Assembly: GCA_039583705.1 (NCBI GenBank)
Contig: JAVKSM010000126.1
Span: 1-8,177 of the forward strand
Length of the DNA stretch: 8,177 nucleotides
Direction of reading: 5' to 3'
Source: JAVKSM01 sp039583705
Lineage (GTDB): Bacteria; Actinomycetota; Actinomycetes; Mycobacteriales; Pseudonocardiaceae
The translations under genes and the position numbers were made by a program. Each line of letters begins with the position of its first letter. Position 1 is the first letter of the stretch. Under the pieces are notes generated by a model, which searched no databases, was not told the origin of the DNA, and was given only the letters and a program-made list of their open reading frames with translations. This document shows, piece by piece, positions 5,549-8,177 of the stretch.

Positions 5549-5725
5549 TTAAGCGTTTGCGTTTCGTGAACTATCTGAGACGCCGAAGCGGTTCTTCAGG
5601 CTGTCCAGCTCCCACACGCGGCGTTTGCCGCGCTGATCCAGGGCGAGCACGAGGTCCCGGGCGATCGGGTCGTTGCGGATCCGCTGCGGCACCAGCCGGT
5701 CGTGAGCCGGTCGTGAGCGGCTCAT
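5549..5725 (-). CDS. Small unknown protein in the graspetide operon, 58 aa
   Basis: ATG 5725-5723 overlaps the tgmC stop in ATGA, so it should be translationally coupled to tgmC. The sequence has high third-position GC and looks genuine: DRLVPQRIRNDPIARDLVLA, then LDQRGKRRVWELDSLKNRFG, ending at TAA 5549-5551. It is basic, without Cys, signal peptide or membrane segment; the VWELDSLKNRFGVS end could be a helix-turn-helix-like element. I do not recognise the family. Operon position suggests a role in peptide maturation, export, immunity or regulation, none of which the sequence distinguishes. The 5' end contains an 11-bp tandem duplication, which would change frame if one copy were lost, so the N-terminal ~10 residues are less certain. 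Confidence 0.55.
   Translation of the reverse strand: MSRSRPAHDRLVPQRIRNDPIARDLVLALDQRGKRRVWELDSLKNRFGVSDSSRNANA
5694..5715. repeat. 11-bp tandem duplication at the 58-aa gene start
   Basis: AGCCGGTCGTG occurs at 5694-5704 and 5705-5715. The length is not a multiple of three, so the present copy number sets which frame follows ATG 5725. With two copies the good coding frame is used; with one copy the start would read into a low-complexity frame. Confidence 0.7.
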
Positions 5726-6888
5726 TTGTGTAGTTCGGTGACCAGGTTGTCGGGGTTGTCCAGCCATACCCATTGCTGGGTGCCGGCGGTGACGCCGAAT
5801 CGGTCACGTGCTGGCTGGCCGAGGTCGTGCCATTCGGTGTAGGCGCCTTCCAGCGTGTCCCAGAGTGGTCCGGTCGCGGTGACTGTGGTGGTGGCGTCGG
5901 TGGGGATGAGGGTGAAGGTCGAGCCGTCTGCGCCCTGGCCCCAGGTTTGGCGCCCGGTGCTGCCGTCGTCTGGGGTGAACTGGATGGTCGTGTAGGGCGA
6001 GGGGCAGCGCAGCGAGAGGTAGAAAGCGGCCGGGTGGGCGTCGGTGAGGGCCTCGGGCGGCACGTCGGTGGGCCGCGGGTGGTGGTCGAGCAGGTGTGAG
6101 CGGATGGTGGGTCGTGCGGGCTCGGGGGTGTTGCGCACGGCCATGAACCCGCCGTAGTGGGACAGGAACCGTCCGCGTGCCTGGCCGGTGGCCCCGCGGG
6201 TCAGCAGTGCCATGAGCCCGCCGTGCCCGGCGAAACGAAGCGGGATGAGGATCAGCGCGCCGGGGCGGGTGTGCGTCAGCCACGCCGGGGGGACGTGGGT
6301 GAAGGCGACGGTGGAGATCACCCGGTCATAGGGCTGGTCGGCGGTGATTCCTTGAGCGCCGTCTGCGCAGATCACTCGGGGGTGGCGTCCGATGGTGGCC
6401 AGCGCGTGGTGGGCGCGGTGGCACAAGGCGGGGTCGACGTCGATGGTGGTGAGGTGGGTGTCACCGAGGCGGTGGGCCAGCAGGGCGGCGTTGTAGCCGC
6501 TGCCGGTGCCGACCTCCAGCACGCGGTGGCCGTGATGGGTGTCGAGCGCGCCCAGCATGGCGGCCATGAGGCTGGGTGCGGAGCTGGATGAGGTGGGGGT
6601 GCCCTCGATGGCCTCGCCACGGCGAGCTGCTTCAAGGGCGTCGTCGCTGCCGTTGAGCTGGGTGACGAGCGCGGCGTCGGTGTAGACGCCCTGCCGCCAT
6701 TCCGGCCCACCCTCGAGCAGCCGCCAACCGACTCGCCCCCGGCAGGGCTGGAAATAGCAGGGGACGAAGACTTCCCGAGGGACGGCCTCGAAGGCCTCCC
6801 GCCAGCCGGGGTCGCCGAGCAGTCCCTGCGCGGCGAGTTGGTGGGCCAGGGCGGCGCGCAGCTGCCCGGCGGCGGGGTCGGCGATCAC
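5722..6888 (-). CDS. tgmC: PIMT-like methyltransferase of graspetide system
   Basis: 388 aa from GTG 6888, which overlaps the tgmB stop in GTGA; an upstream extension to 7020 would only be tgmB antisense-frame sequence. The N-terminal ~220 residues match protein-L-isoaspartate O-methyltransferase: AVPREVFVP (35-43), the Ser-rich loop SSSSAPSLMAAML (100-112), SAM motif I LEVGTGSGY (124-132), acidic residue Asp150 in TTIDVDP, ICADGAQG (173-180), and DRVISTVAFTHVPPAWL. A further ~165-residue C-terminal domain, rich in Thr and Trp, is absent from housekeeping PIMT and is typical of the graspetide-associated family (NCBI name: ATP-grasp peptide maturase system methyltransferase). In fuscimiditide-type systems the enzyme methylates an Asp of the ester-bridged peptide, which then cyclises to aspartimide. 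Here the likely target is Asp67-Gly68 of TgmA. The gene is intact. Confidence 0.9.
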   Translation of the reverse strand: MIADPAAGQLRAALAHQLAAQGLLGDPGWREAFEAVPREVFVPCYFQPCRGRVGWRLLEGGPEWRQGVYTDAALVTQLNGSDDALEAARRGEAIEGTPTSSSSAPSLMAAMLGALDTHHGHRVLEVGTGSGYNAALLAHRLGDTHLTTIDVDPALCHRAHHALATIGRHPRVICADGAQGITADQPYDRVISTVAFTHVPPAWLTHTRPGALILIPLRFAGHGGLMALLTRGATGQARGRFLSHYGGFMAVRNTPEPARPTIRSHLLDHHPRPTDVPPEALTDAHPAAFYLSLRCPSPYTTIQFTPDDGSTGRQTWGQGADGSTFTLIPTDATTTVTATGPLWDTLEGAYTEWHDLGQPARDRFGVTAGTQQWVWLDNPDNLVTELHK

Positions 6889-7846
6889 GACGCGGTGGCT
6901 TCCCGGGTCAGGGCGTCGGCGATGGCCGAGGCGATCGCGTCGCGCAGCGGGTGCTCCCAGGCCCATTGACCGGCCGGGTTGGCCTCGATGAGCCACCACG
7001 TTCCGGCGTGATCGACGCACAGGTCGCAGGCGGCGAATCGCAGGCCCAGGCGGTCGAGGAAGTCCAGCAGTGCCGCCCGCACCGGTCTCGGGACCTCGAT
7101 CGGCTCCCAGGCGATCGCGGTGTGGTCAACCCGCCAGTCCAGCGGGATCGTGGCCCCGGGTCCACGCGGGGTGATGGCGAAGACGTGCCCGTCGATGCAG
7201 GTGACGCGGGCATCGCACGCCTTTCGACGCGGGTCTGCAGCATGATCGGGGCGAGGCGGATCGCCTCGCTGCGGCACTGCTCGACGCTGATCGGTGTCGC
7301 GTAGGTGAGGTGGGTCCGGCCCTCGATGCGGACCGGGTTGCCACGAAACGCCTTGTACAGCACTGGCCCCGCGGCCTCAGCGAAGCGGGCCGCGCAGTCG
7401 GGGTCGTTCACGATGGCAGTCCGAGGGACCGGCAGGTTGCACGTCACGGCGGTGGCCAACTGATGCGGTTTGTGTTCGGCAGCGTGAACAGCGGGGGGCC
7501 AATTGATCCACAACTCGTGGGGCAAGGCCGCGAGCAGGCCACGCAGCCCCCAGCGCGTCTCGGTCTCGATCCACGCCCCGACCTCGGGATCCGTACCTGG
7601 TGGAGCCGCCGGAGGGGAGGGCCGCCGGTAGTAGATGCCGATCGCTTCCTCGATTCGGGTGGTCCGGGTCGGTGTACGCAGTTGGCCGATCCAGCCGGAG
7701 CCACTCAGCTCAGCGGCCACTGTGATGTCGTTCAGGTCAAACCGCACCACCGGCACGTCGCGGCGGTTCAGCTCATCGATCACGACATCGGCTGTGGCGT
7801 CCAGCGAACGCGTCACCACCCACACCGACGACCCGCAACGGCGCAC
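6885..7846 (-). CDS. tgmB: ATP-grasp peptide maturase (graspetide ligase), frame-disrupted
   Basis: GTG 7846 is chosen because GAGG lies nine bases upstream, it is five bases after the tgmA stop, and family similarity begins here (VWVVTRSLDATADVVIDELN). Joining two frames gives 320 aa, the normal family length. The N-terminal pre-ATP-grasp domain contains YYRRPSPP and ELWINWPPAV; Lys165 in VLYKAFRGNP is the ATP-binding lysine; the C-terminal part has RVDHTAIAW and the Mg-binding set Asp275, Glu288 and Asn290 in DLCVDHAGTWWLIEANPAGQ. The ligase would phosphorylate Asp/Glu side chains of TgmA and join them to Thr/Ser hydroxyls. After Glu208 the frame must shift -1 at GAAAG (7221-7225); unshifted translation ends at 6908 without the metal site. 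GTGA overlap links it to tgmC. Confidence 0.85.
7221..7225 (-). other. -1 frame-change site in tgmB
   Basis: The minus strand reads GTC GAA AGG; re-reading one A gives GTC GAA AAG GCG TGC, Val-Glu-Lys-Ala-Cys, which restores the conserved Q-x-R-V-x-K-A-x-D-x-R-V-T block. The simplest cause is loss of one A from an AAAA run (real mutation or sequencing error). There is no canonical X-XXY-YYZ heptamer, so programmed frameshifting is less likely. Confidence 0.8.
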
Positions 7847-7850
7847 CTGA

Positions 7851-8096
7851 TCAATCCTCGGTGTAGTCCTCGTCGGTCTCCGGGCCACCTTGGCCATCGG
7901 TGTTGCTGTTGGTGTTCGTCACCCCAGTCGAATGCCTGCACCACGGCATCAACCTGTCGGTCTGCCCATCCCGGATCAGCGTGATCTGCCGGTCGGAGTC
8001 GTAGACCAAGGCGGTGAGATCAACCTCCTCAACGGCGAGGGGCTCCCGGGCGGCCACGGCCAACCCGAGCGGAATAGATACCTCGACAGCAGCCAT
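7851..8096 (-). CDS. tgmA: Graspetide precursor peptide
   Basis: 81 aa from ATG 8096, followed five bases after its TGA by tgmB. The layout matches the GRASP_targ family (putative ATP-grasp-modified RiPP): a leader with LTALVYDSDRQITLIRDG (28-44), then a variable core rich in Thr, Asn, Gly and acidic residues. From residue 60 the core has hydroxyl donors Thr60, Thr62, Ser64 and Thr66 alternating with Asn, then Asp67-Gly68 in a Gly/Pro loop (DGQGGP), then an acidic run with Glu73, Asp75, Glu76, Asp77, Glu80 and Asp81. This is the stem-loop plan expected for side-chain esters closed by TgmB, with Asp67-Gly68 a good aspartimide site for TgmC. The usual PWGL leader motif appears only as IPLGL at 8-12. 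No strong ribosome site precedes ATG, and transposon-derived sequence lies directly upstream. Confidence 0.85.
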   Translation of the reverse strand: MAAVEVSIPLGLAVAAREPLAVEEVDLTALVYDSDRQITLIRDGQTDRLMPWCRHSTGVTNTNSNTDGQGGPETDEDYTED

Positions 8097-8177
8097 GGGA
8101 CAATACCACTAAGTTAGGCAGCTGCCCGGATGCGGATCGTGGGTGGGCCGTCGTGATGCGTTTCCCGATGATGCGAA
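8097..8177. mobile_element. Probable insertion-sequence end next to tgmA
   Basis: It comprises the transposase tail plus a short noncoding stretch, CTTAGTGGTATTG on the minus strand, ending a few bases before ATG 8096. That stretch resembles the terminal repeat that follows IS4-type transposase genes. The other end lies outside the window, so no inverted-repeat pair or target duplication can be checked. Confidence 0.4.
8114..8177 (-). CDS. Transposase C-terminal end (partial, probably IS4-type)
   Basis: One minus-strand frame enters from the right edge and ends at TAA 8114-8116, giving HHRETHHDGPPTIRIRAAA. The HDGPPTIR tail resembles the C-terminus of actinobacterial IS4-family DDE transposases. 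That assignment comes from memory of the family and only 20 residues are visible. The other frames here have no comparable pattern. Confidence 0.45.
   Translation of the reverse strand, partial: SHHRETHHDGPPTIRIRAAA

Noticed and set aside
4276..5733. 485-aa plus-strand frame as one protein
   Set aside because: It chains low-complexity sequence, a Cys-rich remnant, a methyltransferase fragment and XRE antisense. No family has this order, and the piece from 5020 has its own ribosome site.
5773..6099. Plus-strand 108-aa frame inside tgmC
   Set aside because: Antisense shadow of the methyltransferase C-terminal domain, Gly/Val-rich without motifs.
7221..7225. Programmed -1 frameshifting in tgmB
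   Set aside because: GAAAG is not a canonical slippery heptamer and I see no obvious downstream pseudoknot; a lost A is simpler.
7310..7984. 224-aa plus-strand frame opposite tgmA and tgmB
   Set aside because: Antisense of two recognised genes, with no family features.

Overview
The window is GC-rich actinobacterial DNA. Start codons are often GTG, and the gene families fit Pseudonocardiales or a near relative: a graspetide cluster with an isoaspartyl-methyltransferase-like enzyme, a DUF574 S-adenosyl methyltransferase, short Cys-rich hypothetical proteins, and GGGTAC-type stress promoters. Genus-level placement is inference only. The region looks accessory: intact genes alternate with gene fragments, doubled short repeats and a transposase tail.

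Left part (1-1200): a truncated Pro/Ala-rich lipoprotein gene on the minus strand diverges from a 249-aa Trp-rich protein of unknown function. Between them lie two 22-bp tandem repeats and a possible sigma-B-type promoter.

Middle left (1200-2850): a decayed zone. It holds a minus-strand small protein interrupted in frame by TAG, a 69-aa Cys-rich ORF, a 3' remnant of an unknown protein, and a short-chain dehydrogenase (SDR) gene broken by two frame changes plus an internal in-frame deletion.

Middle (2950-4280): a minus-strand type I inorganic pyrophosphatase with several replaced metal ligands, diverging from an 85-aa very acidic protein. The acidic gene has a good Shine-Dalgarno and a candidate sigma-B-like promoter (GTGT-N15-GGGTAC). 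It ends in an exact 20-bp duplication followed by a large hairpin.

Middle right (4280-5490): another scrap zone, with a doubled 14-bp repeat, a Cys-rich remnant, the first ~98 residues of a DUF574 methyltransferase, and an XRE regulator fragment joined to it tail to tail.

Right part (5549-8177, all minus strand): a compact RiPP operon of the graspetide (omega-ester peptide) type. tgmA encodes an 81-aa precursor whose end has Thr/Ser donors alternating with Asn, an Asp-Gly loop and an acidic acceptor segment. tgmB encodes the ATP-grasp ester-forming ligase; it needs a -1 frame change at residue 208 to be whole. tgmC encodes a 388-aa PIMT-like methyltransferase, and a 58-aa unknown gene overlaps its stop by ATGA. 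By analogy with fuscimiditide-type systems, TgmB would close Thr/Ser-to-Asp/Glu esters and TgmC would methylate the loop Asp so that it collapses to an aspartimide. A partial transposase, probably of the IS4 type, ends 17 bases before the tgmA start.

Several single-base indels (SDR, XRE, tgmB) could be real decay or assembly errors. This decides whether the graspetide system is functional.
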